Of a stretch of DNA of 38,052 nt, positions 28,127 to 37,765 are shown one piece after another. Each line of letters starts with the position of its first letter. Position 1 is the stretch's first letter. Position numbers and translations under genes: made by a program. A model generated the notes under the pieces. It did not search any database, was not told where the DNA came from, and worked only from the letters and a program-made list of their open reading frames with translations. The stretch is from a virus. The DNA lies in IMG/VR virus record IMGVR_UViG_3300009076_000019, positions 1-38,052 of that record, one strand, 5' to 3'.

Positions 28127-30994
28127 ATGACTGATATCGAACTGCGCCTGACCGCTGATGTGGCCCAGGCCACGAAGGGTGTCGGTAGTTTCCGGAAGGA
28201 ATACGAGGCGACGGTCAAGGCTATAGAAAAGCCCATCAAGCAGATCGGCGCATTCCGTGAGCTTGAGGACAGTCTTGAGTCAATTGAGAAGCAGTCCCGC
28301 GTAGCCCGCGACCGTGTTCGTGATTTTGGAAATGAGCTTGCTAGTGCAAGCAATCCGAGCAAGGCATTAACGGCCAGCTATCGCGATGCGGTTTCCGAGT
28401 TGCAGCGCCTCACTCGCGCCGAGACTCTGGCACAGAATCAGTTGGCTGCTCGCCGCCGGGAACTGCAAGCCGCACGAATCGACACCAGCAACTTGTCTGG
28501 TGAGCAGCGCCGGTTAACCGGAGAGCTGAGCGCCGCGGCGCGCACTGAAGGCCGGAATGCTCTGGCTGCTCAGAATCAGCTGCTTGCTCAGCAGCAGCGC
28601 CAAGCCCAAGAGGCTGCAGCTGCTGGTTTGATCACACGCCGCGAAGCGGCCATCCAGGGTATTCGTGCGCAATCCGCCGCCCTTGGCCAGCTGGCCCGTG
28701 AGCAGCGGCTATCCAATCTGGAAGAGGCAAAAGCCGGCTTGGGCGTGGGCCGATATCGCCAGCTTGAAAGTGAGCTGGCCCGCATTCGCAACCAATACCA
28801 GTTGCTGCGCGCCTCCGGAAACCTGACCACGCGTGAGCTTGCTATTGCTCAGCAGGCTTACACCCGTCGAATCAGAGAAACAACCAACGCCATGAATGGC
28901 CTGGCTGCTGAACAGCAGCGCTTACGCGGCGGTGGTTCTTTCCTGCCCGGGCTGGTTAGCGGCGTTGGTGCTGCCTATGCCACTGGCGCTGCGATCAAAG
29001 GCATTGCTGCGCAGGCTGATGCATACAGCCTTATGAACGCCAGGCTGAAGCTAGCCACCAGTTCGCAAGAGGAGTTCTCGACTGCTCAGGCCGAACTTGC
29101 CCGAATCGCGCAGTCGACTCAAAGCCCTATCTCGTCTTTGGTAACTCTTTATGGCCGCATCAGCAGGCCCCTGAAAGAGGCTGGCCGTAGCCAGGCTGAT
29201 ATCCTCAAAGTTACCGAGGCTGTTGCCACTTCGTTCCGGGTTTCAGGCGCTACAGCTGAAGAATCCCAGAATGGTGTTATTCAGTTCGCCCAGGCGCTTG
29301 GCGCCGGCGCTTTGCGCGGTGAAGAGTTCAACAGTGTTGCCGAGCAGGCCCCGCGCCTGATGCAGGCATTGGCTGCATCCATCGGCGTTCCGGTTGGCGC
29401 GCTGAAAGAGATGGCCACGCAAGGCCTGCTCACTGCTGATGTTGTGTCTGATGCATTGGTAAGCCAGCTCGATGTTCTGCGCCGCGAGGCCGAAACACTG
29501 CCCGAAACTGTTGGCGGCGCGATGACTGCGCTCGCTGATAAGTGGCAAAAAGCAATCGGGCAGACCAATGTTCAGCCGCTAATCGACTCCATTAACAAGC
29601 TCGGTGAAACAATCTCTGATCCGGTTGTGGTCGAAAATCTGGTGACCCTGGCTTCAGCCCTTGCCACGCTAGCAGGAACGGCTGTTGAAGGCGGCTCTGA
29701 GCTAGTTGACCTAGGCAAGCGAATAGCCTTTATCTCTGCAAATTCGCAGGGGCTGGTGACAGACCTTGATCTTGTCGATCAGCAGATCGCTGACCTTGAC
29801 CGGAGTATTGCTGGTTCCGGGTTGAGCACCACTATCGACGGTTTTCTCTACAGCAAGGAAGAGCTGCAGGCTAAGCGTGACGCGCTAGCGGCATTCCGCG
29901 TTTCCATCGTCGAAGAGCAAACTGGGCTGAATACGGAGCTGGAGTTCCTGGCCGAGGTTGGGGCCGCCGCCGCTGAAGCTGGCCGCCAGAAAGAAGTCGA
30001 CGCCAACACCAAGTACATCGGCGAGCTGAAGAAACTGCAGGACGAGCAGGTAGCCAACGCGAAGAAGGCTGGCAAGGCCCTGGTGGCCGAAGAGAAGAAG
30101 GCGACCGCCGAGCTTGAGAAGGTCCGCAAGGATCGCCTCGATATCGATAAACGCTACAAGGAAGCACTGGCAGGCCTGGGCGGTCAGGGTGAAGCGTCGT
30201 TCAACGCCGCCCAGGACCTGAAAATTGGCGCCCGCAACGCCCTGCAGTCCGGTGATGTTGAGGGCGCCCAGGCCCAGGCCCAAGCAGCATTGAAGATGCT
30301 GCAAGACCTGGCCGCCGCCGGCGAGAACACCTACGGCTTCAGTGGCTTTATTCAGGAGCTGCAGGCTATTGAGCTGGCTGCCAACGACATCGAGCAAACC
30401 AATGCTGAGAACAAGATCGCCGCTATCCGCGAGCAGATAAAAAGCCTTGAGACCGATGCCGCCAAGCTGAAGGACATGCCGCTCAGCATCAAGTCGGACG
30501 AAGCCAGCATTGAGGTTGTGCGCTCGCAGATCCAGCAACTTGTTGCCGACATGGGCAAGCAGGAGATTGTTCTGCCCGTGCGCGTTGTTCACCCTGATGG
30601 GCCAATTGTTCCAGATTTACCGCCTCTTCCTGGCTATGCGTCTGGCGGGAAACTCCGCGGCCCTGGCACTGGCACAAGCGACAGCATCCTGATGTGGGGT
30701 TCAAACGGCGAGTTCATGCAGCCCGCATCGTCGGTTAATTACTATGGCGAAGCGTTTATGGAGGCCATCCGCCAGCGTCGTATTCCCAAGTTCGCCGAGG
30801 GTGGCTCAATCAGCCAGCGAGCCCTCCCAGCAATCCCAACAATGAACCCTGCGTTGATGGCCGGCCCGAGCTTCCCTGACCTTGGACGCCTAGCACTTGA
30901 GCTTGGTGGCGAGCAGGTGAATTTGTACGCCAGTCCATCGGATGCGCTCAACCTGCAGCGCATCGCCACCAAGTTCGGTCGCACCCGCAGCTAA
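28127..30994 (+). CDS. Tape measure protein
   Basis: A 955-residue protein that sets tail length. It is mostly helical with long coiled coils (1-240 and 590-820), a Gly-rich hydrophobic patch (SFLPGLVSGVGAAYATG) and a tape measure domain (FRVSGATAEESQNGVIQFAQALGAGALRGEEF). The C-terminus has SGGKLRGPGTGTSDSI, common at the end of such proteins. It lies directly after the chaperones. Confidence 0.92.
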   Translation: MTDIELRLTADVAQATKGVGSFRKEYEATVKAIEKPIKQIGAFRELEDSLESIEKQSRVARDRVRDFGNELASASNPSKALTASYRDAVSELQRLTRAETLAQNQLAARRRELQAARIDTSNLSGEQRRLTGELSAAARTEGRNALAAQNQLLAQQQRQAQEAAAAGLITRREAAIQGIRAQSAALGQLAREQRLSNLEEAKAGLGVGRYRQLESELARIRNQYQLLRASGNLTTRELAIAQQAYTRRIRETTNAMNGLAAEQQRLRGGGSFLPGLVSGVGAAYATGAAIKGIAAQADAYSLMNARLKLATSSQEEFSTAQAELARIAQSTQSPISSLVTLYGRISRPLKEAGRSQADILKVTEAVATSFRVSGATAEESQNGVIQFAQALGAGALRGEEFNSVAEQAPRLMQALAASIGVPVGALKEMATQGLLTADVVSDALVSQLDVLRREAETLPETVGGAMTALADKWQKAIGQTNVQPLIDSINKLGETISDPVVVENLVTLASALATLAGTAVEGGSELVDLGKRIAFISANSQGLVTDLDLVDQQIADLDRSIAGSGLSTTIDGFLYSKEELQAKRDALAAFRVSIVEEQTGLNTELEFLAEVGAAAAEAGRQKEVDANTKYIGELKKLQDEQVANAKKAGKALVAEEKKATAELEKVRKDRLDIDKRYKEALAGLGGQGEASFNAAQDLKIGARNALQSGDVEGAQAQAQAALKMLQDLAAAGENTYGFSGFIQELQAIELAANDIEQTNAENKIAAIREQIKSLETDAAKLKDMPLSIKSDEASIEVVRSQIQQLVADMGKQEIVLPVRVVHPDGPIVPDLPPLPGYASGGKLRGPGTGTSDSILMWGSNGEFMQPASSVNYYGEAFMEAIRQRRIPKFAEGGSISQRALPAIPTMNPALMAGPSFPDLGRLALELGGEQVNLYASPSDALNLQRIATKFGRTRS

Positions 30995-30995
30995 C

Positions 30996-31019
30996 AGCCC
31001 GCCCTTCGCGGGCTTTTTT
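30996..31019 (+). terminator. Terminator after the tape measure gene
   Basis: AGCCCGC and GCGGGCT enclose CCTTC, then six T. Confidence 0.85.
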
Positions 31020-31037
31020 ACGCCTGGAGTTTCCTGA

Positions 31038-31547
31038 ATGGCCGCAACCCTCATGCTCGGCGGTGTCGAGATACCGCTGCACGCTGGCGCGCCGGTAATT
31101 ACTGACGGCCCGGTAGCGGGCGGTACAGGCCGCGTTCGGCTATCCGGCGGGGCGCTGGTAAAGATGGAGCGCTGGAGCAAGCGTGCGGGCACCATCAGCG
31201 CGCAGGGCTGGATGCCGCCGGGCATTGGTGGGCTGGACTTCAGCCAGCCGCTGGAGCTGCGCAGCACAAAGGTGCGGACAGCCGGCGGTACTGGTCTTGT
31301 GTACACCCTGCCATTTACCCCGCGGCCCGACTTTGCGCCGTGGGCATTTGCCAGAGTCGACGGCGAGTGGAAAGAAACCCCGTGCAGCACGGTTGATGGT
31401 GTAACCACTGTGACTGAGCTTACCGGCGCGGATCTATACCAGGTGTGGGCGATGCCGGTGTACTCGGTAATGGTCGAGCCCCCTGACGAATCGCAAGACA
31501 ACGGCGCAGGCGTGCACGGTTGGTCGCTGAACTGGGATGAAGCCTGA
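31038..31547 (+). CDS. Tail tip assembly protein
   Basis: A 169-residue beta-rich protein after the tape measure gene, overlapping the next by one base. Its position matches distal tail or tip proteins. No specific family recognised. Confidence 0.55.
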   Translation: MAATLMLGGVEIPLHAGAPVITDGPVAGGTGRVRLSGGALVKMERWSKRAGTISAQGWMPPGIGGLDFSQPLELRSTKVRTAGGTGLVYTLPFTPRPDFAPWAFARVDGEWKETPCSTVDGVTTVTELTGADLYQVWAMPVYSVMVEPPDESQDNGAGVHGWSLNWDEA

Positions 31548-33265
31548 TGCTCAACGGCGAAACCCTCAACGGCACTGAGCTGAACGGCGGCGCTGGACCA
31601 GCGGCGGCGCCAGGCCCTGACCCTGAATACGTGGTGGCGGGCATCAGCTACCTGTGGCGCGACCGGGTTGTGGTTAATGGCGTTGATGTCAGCGACCAAC
31701 TTGTGGGCGGCCTGGATTACGATCGGGAAGAGGGTGCAGCCAGCGTGGCGGGGTTTGGCATCTTCCTGCCGCCAGGCCCAGTTGTGCCATCGGACTGGGT
31801 TGGGCTCTCGGTAACCATCGACTACATCACCACCACCGAGGGTGTGACCACCGAAGAGCGGCGCTTTACCGGCGTGATTGCCTTGCCGCCCGACTGGAAC
31901 AGCGAGCTGCGCGTGCTCAACTGCGAGTGCAGCGACTCGCTGCAGCAGCGGGTTGAGGCCATGCCGCAGGGCGAGATTGATACCCTGACTGGCGGCATGT
32001 GGTCGGAGGATCTGTTCGAGCCACTCGCGGGCCGTAGCCATTGGGATTATGCCGTTGAGCGCATGAGCACTCGCACGGCCAGCCTGGATTGCGACCCGTT
32101 CGGCGCGCCGCGCGTGACCAGCTGGTACGCCAAGACCACGCCAGACTTTGTGTTTGGCCCAGGCACCACCATTGATCAATCGGTGAAGGTTGAGCCTGCC
32201 GGCCTGGTCGGCCGTACAAACCGTATCGAGCTTGAAGTCAGCTTTCGTTATGCCAGGCTGTGGCAGCGCAACCAGAGTTACAGCTGGCTGCACCCGGAGA
32301 CCGATGGCACCGAAGGCATCCCCGGCTTCTGCAACTGGCGCGGCTACCCGAGCGAGTTGCCGACCATCACCATGATCGAGGAAGCGACCCAGCAAACCGG
32401 GCAGACGGTGATCAACCCGCTGTACTACCTGCTGCCGCCCACCACGCCAAACCCCTGCGGTGATGGAGTGCCGTGGATCAACCGCTTTGATGATCTGTTG
32501 CTTGGTGTGGACTGGACCGGCGCCCGCCGCTGGGTGCAAACCATCACCGAGACCTACCGCATGGTGCTGGCCACAACGGCCGGCGTTGGCACTACCAGCC
32601 GCATCGTGCAGCGCAATGGGTACTCGGTTGAGGTGGAGAACACTGCAGCTGAGGCCTGGGAGGCCGACCCCATTACCGGCGGCAGCGGCGGCCATACCGA
32701 CTTGAATGATGAAACCCGCCGCGGCGCCCTGGTTGAGGGTTCGCAGCGTATTGCCCTGGCTGAGGTTGTGGCAGCCCACCGTGAAACAACGGTGAGCTGG
32801 CAGGTGCCAACCAGTATGGCGTTGGGCATCGACCACACCCACACCCTTGAGGTGAATGACCAGGGCGTGCGCGCCCGTGGCAAGTGCCGGCGCATTGCTG
32901 GTAGCCATGATCCGGAGACCGGCCTGGCCATCACCACGCTGAGCATTGCGGTGATGCGCGGCGGCGGGGTGAGTGATGCCCTGACTGTGCCGGCTCGGCT
33001 TGGCCTGGATGAAGACCCCGGCGCCGGCGGCGATGGCATACCCACCATTCTGCCAACCCAGATCAGTGGCTTCGGCTTACCGGACTACGACCCAGACCTT
33101 GACGGCTTCTCTGGCAACAGCGATGCCGGCGGCGGGCCGTCGCAATTCCCGCGTGAAATGGTGGTGCCAGCAGATGAGGTGCCCGAGGAAGCGCGCGATG
33201 AGCGCGTGCTGACGGGTGATTACCTCTACCGCGTGGGCATCCCCAATGACCTGTTGGAGCTCTAA
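31547..33265 (+). CDS. Tail tip / baseplate hub-like protein
   Basis: A 572-residue protein. The N-terminus MLNGETLNGTELNGG is a repeat-like lead seen in several phage tail proteins, followed by a beta-rich body with a hub-like strand pattern (RDRVVVNGVDVSDQLVGGLDYD). It lies behind the tip protein in the usual order. It may bind the tape measure end and the fibres. Confidence 0.65.
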   Translation: MLNGETLNGTELNGGAGPAAAPGPDPEYVVAGISYLWRDRVVVNGVDVSDQLVGGLDYDREEGAASVAGFGIFLPPGPVVPSDWVGLSVTIDYITTTEGVTTEERRFTGVIALPPDWNSELRVLNCECSDSLQQRVEAMPQGEIDTLTGGMWSEDLFEPLAGRSHWDYAVERMSTRTASLDCDPFGAPRVTSWYAKTTPDFVFGPGTTIDQSVKVEPAGLVGRTNRIELEVSFRYARLWQRNQSYSWLHPETDGTEGIPGFCNWRGYPSELPTITMIEEATQQTGQTVINPLYYLLPPTTPNPCGDGVPWINRFDDLLLGVDWTGARRWVQTITETYRMVLATTAGVGTTSRIVQRNGYSVEVENTAAEAWEADPITGGSGGHTDLNDETRRGALVEGSQRIALAEVVAAHRETTVSWQVPTSMALGIDHTHTLEVNDQGVRARGKCRRIAGSHDPETGLAITTLSIAVMRGGGVSDALTVPARLGLDEDPGAGGDGIPTILPTQISGFGLPDYDPDLDGFSGNSDAGGGPSQFPREMVVPADEVPEEARDERVLTGDYLYRVGIPNDLLEL

Positions 33266-33267
33266 GC

Positions 33268-33696
33268 ATGAGCCTATCTGATGAGCGCCGCGCGATCCGC
33301 AACGGTGTTGCAGCTGGCCGCGCGCCAACCTCGGGAGCCCAGCGCCAAGCCATTGGCAAACGGCTGGAAACTGAGCGCCGCGGCGCGCAGGTGGTGGCAG
33401 ACCTCAACCGCCTGCAGCGCGCCCCGCAACAGCGTCGCACCTTGCGCACCGTGCCTCCGGTTGGCGCGGTGCCGGCATCGCGCGGGCGGGCATCCTACAA
33501 GCCTCCGGCAACAGGCGGTGGCTTTGATGGTGAGTTCACTGAGGTTGAGCGTGTGTATTCGCCTGACCCGATCTACCTGGAAACTATCGACGGCAGCGGT
33601 TACTTCGCCGTGCGCCGGCTGGAATCGCTGACCATGGAAGGCGATGCCGGCTCGGTGGTGGTGTTCCGCTTCCCTGAACTGGTGCTCGGCCCATGA
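33268..33696 (+). CDS. Tail-region protein with basic N-terminus
   Basis: A 142-residue protein with an Arg/Ala-rich first half (coiled and basic) and a beta second half ending VVVFRFPELVLGP. It overlaps the next gene by 4 bp. Function unknown. Confidence 0.6.
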   Translation: MSLSDERRAIRNGVAAGRAPTSGAQRQAIGKRLETERRGAQVVADLNRLQRAPQQRRTLRTVPPVGAVPASRGRASYKPPATGGGFDGEFTEVERVYSPDPIYLETIDGSGYFAVRRLESLTMEGDAGSVVVFRFPELVLGP

Positions 33697-35261
33697 CCAT
33701 TCAAGGCCAGTGGCCGTACCCGCTGACCATTGAAGCTGTCGACCCTTACCCATTCCACGGCCTGGCGTACATCGACAGCGGCGGTGACTGGCTGGACCCC
33801 ATGGATGGGCGAGACCGCATACCGCTGCCGGCCCTGCCGGGGTTTGATTCGCAATGGACCCGCTTTCTGCCAAAGATCAATTCCGCCCTTTGGGACATTG
33901 GCAAGCCAGACCCACCGCAGACAGCTGGCCTTATTGCTGCTGGCGGCCTCTCAATTGGTCGCAAGCTGATGGCCCTGGAGCCGGTGTTTGTCGCCAGAGT
34001 GGCCGGCGTATCCCGGCGCTTGTCGCTGGAATGGTTCGGCATCGGTCTGTTTGAGTTGCGCGACGTGGAGAGCGGCGATCTGCTGGCCTCGCTGGAGATC
34101 GACACTGACCTGGTGTTTGACGGTGAAACGCTGATCACCAACCAGGACAACCAGTTTGACATTGTGCTGGCCACATCAACGCAGCTCAGCCTGTTGGACA
34201 TCGCACCCGATGGCCGCGAGCTGCTGATCGCACTGCAGGCCACGTACTACTCCGCCGCGACAACCATCAACACATCCTGCTTCGTTGCCGTGCTGGTGTT
34301 GGGCATTACCGAAAGTGCTGGCGTGTATGGGCTGAACTACAGCGTTGCCGCTGGCCTGCTGGATTGCTTGGGGGCGCTGACCATTGAGCGCGAGTCTGAC
34401 CGCTACAACTACGCGCTGAACGCCAGCACCGGAGAGGTAACGCCGGCGGCCATCCCGCCGGACACCAACACCCTAGAGGCTGGGCGCGGCGGCTACCAGG
34501 TGCCGCACTTTGGCAGCTTCACTGAAGGCTGGTCCCGTACCGGGCAGATCATCGGCGGCTTCTTCGCCGGCGGTGGGGTGGAGTTCTTGCGTTTCGACAG
34601 CAGCTGGCAGGCAGAGACCACCGGCACGGCTAGCCTGGAGACCGAGCTAGGCGGCTCCAGCTACCGGGTGAAGCGGTTGATCTCATCGGCAACGCGCACG
34701 CAAACCTCAACCATGCGCCTGCACCGTGGCCTGGCCGAGGTAACCGGCGAGTACAGCTATGCCGTGCTCGGTGCACTGGACTACCAGTACAACTACGCGT
34801 TCAGCGGCGGCTTTGAAAACGCCGATTTCACCTACACCACGGACATAGAAGAAAGCGCCACCGAGCTGGCTGACGAAGTGCGTGATACCGAGTTCACCCA
34901 GACCGGCTCGCTGATCAATGCCGCCGTGTTTGCCGATGCCTACGTGCTGGCCGGCAGCCCGCTGGACCCCGGCAAGATCTACGCCCCAGCTCGCCCGCCA
35001 TTCCCTGGCCTTCTGCAAACCTGGCTCTGCCAGACCAGCAGCACCAAGGCTATGGCCCTGGCAAGCGCCAACACCGACTCGGGCGTATGCGCGGTGAGCG
35101 GGGCGCTAACTCCGGCCGGCACAGCTGGGGATTGGGAGGAAGCCACTGGCTACAACCCAACCCTTCGGCGCGTTGTATCCGTGGTGGCCTACAACCCGAT
35201 GACAGGGCAAGTCGCCCGCGCTGTTGATATGCCAAGCCGCACCATCACCGGCTGGCTATAG
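33693..35261 (+). CDS. Large tail protein of unknown role
   Basis: A 522-residue beta-rich, aromatic protein in the tail tip block, starting in an ATGA-type overlap. It has no clear enzyme motif. Its place before the fibre genes suggests a central tip or fibre-anchoring part. Confidence 0.6.
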   Translation: MTIQGQWPYPLTIEAVDPYPFHGLAYIDSGGDWLDPMDGRDRIPLPALPGFDSQWTRFLPKINSALWDIGKPDPPQTAGLIAAGGLSIGRKLMALEPVFVARVAGVSRRLSLEWFGIGLFELRDVESGDLLASLEIDTDLVFDGETLITNQDNQFDIVLATSTQLSLLDIAPDGRELLIALQATYYSAATTINTSCFVAVLVLGITESAGVYGLNYSVAAGLLDCLGALTIERESDRYNYALNASTGEVTPAAIPPDTNTLEAGRGGYQVPHFGSFTEGWSRTGQIIGGFFAGGGVEFLRFDSSWQAETTGTASLETELGGSSYRVKRLISSATRTQTSTMRLHRGLAEVTGEYSYAVLGALDYQYNYAFSGGFENADFTYTTDIEESATELADEVRDTEFTQTGSLINAAVFADAYVLAGSPLDPGKIYAPARPPFPGLLQTWLCQTSSTKAMALASANTDSGVCAVSGALTPAGTAGDWEEATGYNPTLRRVVSVVAYNPMTGQVARAVDMPSRTITGWL

Positions 35262-35269
35262 GAGAAACC

Positions 35270-35737
35270 ATGCAGCTGTTTATTGATAACTGGCGCACCA
35301 CACTGCTGGCCGATGCTGCAGCCGCTGACACCTCCCTCAGTGTGCTGCCGGCAAAGGCTGACCTGCTGGTGGGCCTCGGTGCCGGCGACTACTACGAGCT
35401 CACGCTTGCCCGAGTGGTTGAAGGTGTGGAAACCGCCTGGGAGGTGGTGCGCGTTGATAACACCAGCGAAGGCATGCTGGCCGTCACGCGCGGGCCTGAC
35501 CCGCTGGACTGGCTTGAGGGTGAGTTGATCAGTGCGCGACTCACCGCCGGCGCGCTGCGCACCATCCAGAGCGTGATGCCGGTGATCCGCAGTATCGGTG
35601 AGCCAGCCGAGGCGCCAACCGGCCCCGGCATGTACATCAACGAATACACCCCCTATGGCGTGTGGATTGCCATCTACAAAAACGGCGAGTTCTGGGCCTG
35701 GGAGCGCCTGGCGCTCTACTCAAACCTACCGGAATAA
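35270..35737 (+). CDS. Tail tip accessory protein
   Basis: A 155-residue protein (MQLFIDNWRTTLLADAAAAD, TSLSVLPAKADLL) of a type common before fibre genes, ending in an aromatic segment (EFWAWERL). AGGAG precedes the ATG, and a terminator follows. Confidence 0.6.
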   Translation: MQLFIDNWRTTLLADAAAADTSLSVLPAKADLLVGLGAGDYYELTLARVVEGVETAWEVVRVDNTSEGMLAVTRGPDPLDWLEGELISARLTAGALRTIQSVMPVIRSIGEPAEAPTGPGMYINEYTPYGVWIAIYKNGEFWAWERLALYSNLPE

Positions 35738-35743
35738 CTGCCG

Positions 35744-35767
35744 AGCCCGCCCACTGCGGGCTTTTTT
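35744..35767 (+). terminator. Terminator before the fibre genes
   Basis: AGCCCGC and GCGGGCT enclose CCACT, then six T. Confidence 0.85.
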
Positions 35768-35782
35768 ACGCCTGGAGAATTT

Positions 35783-36367
35783 ATGCAGCCCGCCCGCCTA
35801 GACCTGCGCATCAACCAGGGTGCCACCCTGCGTAAGCCGCTGCTGATGATGCAGCCGGTGTATCAATACAAGCCCATCACCGCCATCCAGGCCACGGCGC
35901 CTCTGCTGCTCACCGTTACCGATCACGACCTGCTCGGCGATTGGCCGATCTGGATCGAGGGCGTGACAGGCTGGGGCGAGTTGAGCCGCGACAAAACCCG
36001 CCAGCCGTTCCACCTGGCCAAGGTCATCAACCCCAACACCCTGGAGCTGAACGCCTTTAACGGCACTGGCCGCAGCGCCACAGGCGGCATGGTGGTTTAC
36101 CAGCCGCCCGTAGACCTCACAGGCTGCACCGCCCGCATGTTTATCCGTGACGCCAGCGGCGCTCTGCTGCTGGAGCTGACCACCGAGAATGATCGGCTGG
36201 TTATCGCTGCACCTGGCCGCTTGATCATCACCCTGACCGCCGAAGAAACCGCCGCTATCACCTGGACCCAGGGGCGCTATGACCTCGAGCTGACCATGAG
36301 CAATGGCGATGTCACCCGCTGGGCGGAGGGTGATGTGGTGGTAAGCCTGGAGGTCACCCATGACTAG
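35783..36367 (+). CDS. Tail fibre-region protein
   Basis: A 194-residue beta-rich protein. A first half with WIEGVTGWGELSRDK is followed by a domain with DLTGCTARMFIRDASG and YDLELTMSNGDVTRW, which looks like an immunoglobulin-like or carrier module seen in phage fibre regions. It overlaps the next gene by 8 bp. Confidence 0.6.
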   Translation: MQPARLDLRINQGATLRKPLLMMQPVYQYKPITAIQATAPLLLTVTDHDLLGDWPIWIEGVTGWGELSRDKTRQPFHLAKVINPNTLELNAFNGTGRSATGGMVVYQPPVDLTGCTARMFIRDASGALLLELTTENDRLVIAAPGRLIITLTAEETAAITWTQGRYDLELTMSNGDVTRWAEGDVVVSLEVTHD

Positions 36368-36683
36368 CTGCCCGCGCGTGCTGGTGACGGCTGAGGCATT
36401 TGCGCTGGTGGTTGAGCCTGAGCAGGCACCTGTTGCCTTGGTGGCGACGGGTGAGCAGGGACCCGCTGGCCGCCCCGGCACCAACGGCGGCGAGACATTC
36501 CAGTTTGAGCAGGAAGATCCGCTAGCCGTTTGGACCGTACCGCACAACCTACAGCGGCGCCCCAGCGTCATGGTCACCGACCTGGCCGGCAATGCCGTGA
36601 TCTCCGATATCCGCTACATCGACGACAACATCATCCAAATCACGCACGGCCGGCCTGTGGCTGGCTTCGCTTACTGCAACTAG
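36360..36683 (+). CDS. Short collagen-like fibre protein
   Basis: A 107-residue protein with a short Gly-x-y run (GEQGPAGRPGTNG) that could trimerise, followed by a fibre module (WTVPHNLQRRPSVMVTDLAG) shared by many tail fibres. It is likely a spacer or adaptor of the fibre. Confidence 0.65.
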   Translation: MTSCPRVLVTAEAFALVVEPEQAPVALVATGEQGPAGRPGTNGGETFQFEQEDPLAVWTVPHNLQRRPSVMVTDLAGNAVISDIRYIDDNIIQITHGRPVAGFAYCN

Positions 36684-36691
36684 GAGCGCCC

Positions 36692-37414
36692 ATGAAGATC
36701 ACAAATCACCTTAACGCCGATGGCTTCCGGGTTCAGAACCTGGCTGATGCCGTGGACCCGCAGGACGCAGTAAGCAAAGCCCAGCTCGACGCCGCCGTAC
36801 AGGGCTGGAAGTGGAAAGAGCCCGTACGCGCTGCCAGCACTGCAAACATCACGCTTTCTGGTGCGCAAACCATCGACGGCGTGAGCGTTGTTGCGGGCGA
36901 CCGTGTACTTGTGCCGCTGCAAAGTGATGCTGCAGATAATGGCATCTACGTTGCTGCAACCGGCGCCTGGTCGCGTGCCGCCGACTTTGATGCAGGCAGC
37001 GAGGTGGTAGGCGCCACCGTATTCGTGTCAGAGGGTACTGCCAACGGCAACAGCCAGTGGCACATGACCACTGATGCCCCGATCACTATCGGCACCACTG
37101 ACCTGGTGTGGGCGCAGGTTGGTGGCGGTGCTAGCTACACCGCTGGCGACGGAATCGAGATCAGTGGCGGCGTTATCTCCATCGATCCTGCTGTGGTTGC
37201 CCGAAAGATTAGCGCCACAATCGGTGACAACACCGCCACCACCATCTCGGTAACTCACAACTTTGGCACCCGTGACCTGATCGTGAGCGTGAAGGAAGTG
37301 TCGAGCAATGCTGGCGTTATTGCTGACTGGGTAGCCAACACCGACGACACCGTGCAGATCACATTCGGCGTTGCCCCGACCACTGGGCAGTACCGGGTAA
37401 CGGTGGTGGCATGA
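36692..37414 (+). CDS. Tail fibre protein
   Basis: A 240-residue protein from the ATG at 36692 (AGGAG upstream). The N-terminal KITNHLNADGFRVQNLADAVDPQDAVSKAQLDA is typical of siphophage fibres, and it ends in a module (THNFGTRDLIVSVKEV) similar to that in the preceding protein. It probably contacts the host. It is not a DGR target. Confidence 0.75.
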   Translation: MKITNHLNADGFRVQNLADAVDPQDAVSKAQLDAAVQGWKWKEPVRAASTANITLSGAQTIDGVSVVAGDRVLVPLQSDAADNGIYVAATGAWSRAADFDAGSEVVGATVFVSEGTANGNSQWHMTTDAPITIGTTDLVWAQVGGGASYTAGDGIEISGGVISIDPAVVARKISATIGDNTATTISVTHNFGTRDLIVSVKEVSSNAGVIADWVANTDDTVQITFGVAPTTGQYRVTVVA

Positions 37415-37764
37415 GGCACGTAGGCCTGCGAAGCGATGCCCAAGACATTGCTTCGCAGGAGCAGCTAAGCCCTATACCTAAGGGCCGGGTAGTTATATCC
37501 ATCGCTAGTGGCGTGCTTACAGTGCGCAGCTCATATGGGATAACCATTACCGTAACCAGGGCGAGCGCCGGATTATTCAGTGTGTCTTTTGCCAGCCAAG
37601 GGAATGCGTATTACCCATTTTGGGTTGGGGCAGCGGCTGCTTCAGGGGTCATCAACCTGGATGCGAATACCTATGCCAAGACGGCCACTGGCTTCTCCGT
37701 TAACTGTTACGTTTTTGGCGGTGCCACCACAGACCCCGAGCACTTAATTATTGAGGTTGGCTGA
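37411..37764 (+). CDS. Small fibre-region protein
   Basis: A 117-residue beta-rich protein overlapping the fibre gene by 4 bp. It has Ser/Thr-rich strands and no known motif. It may cap the fibre. Confidence 0.55.
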   Translation: MRHVGLRSDAQDIASQEQLSPIPKGRVVISIASGVLTVRSSYGITITVTRASAGLFSVSFASQGNAYYPFWVGAAAASGVINLDANTYAKTATGFSVNCYVFGGATTDPEHLIIEVG

Positions 37765-37765
37765 A

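Noticed and set aside
30890-32908. A 672-residue minus-strand frame
   Set aside because: It lies opposite three good tail genes; long antisense frames are common in G+C-rich DNA.
36692-37764. A possible fourth VR in the tail fibre genes
   Set aside because: No WYWSSSQRS or ECLVRPVR signature and no match to the 27-bp TR end.
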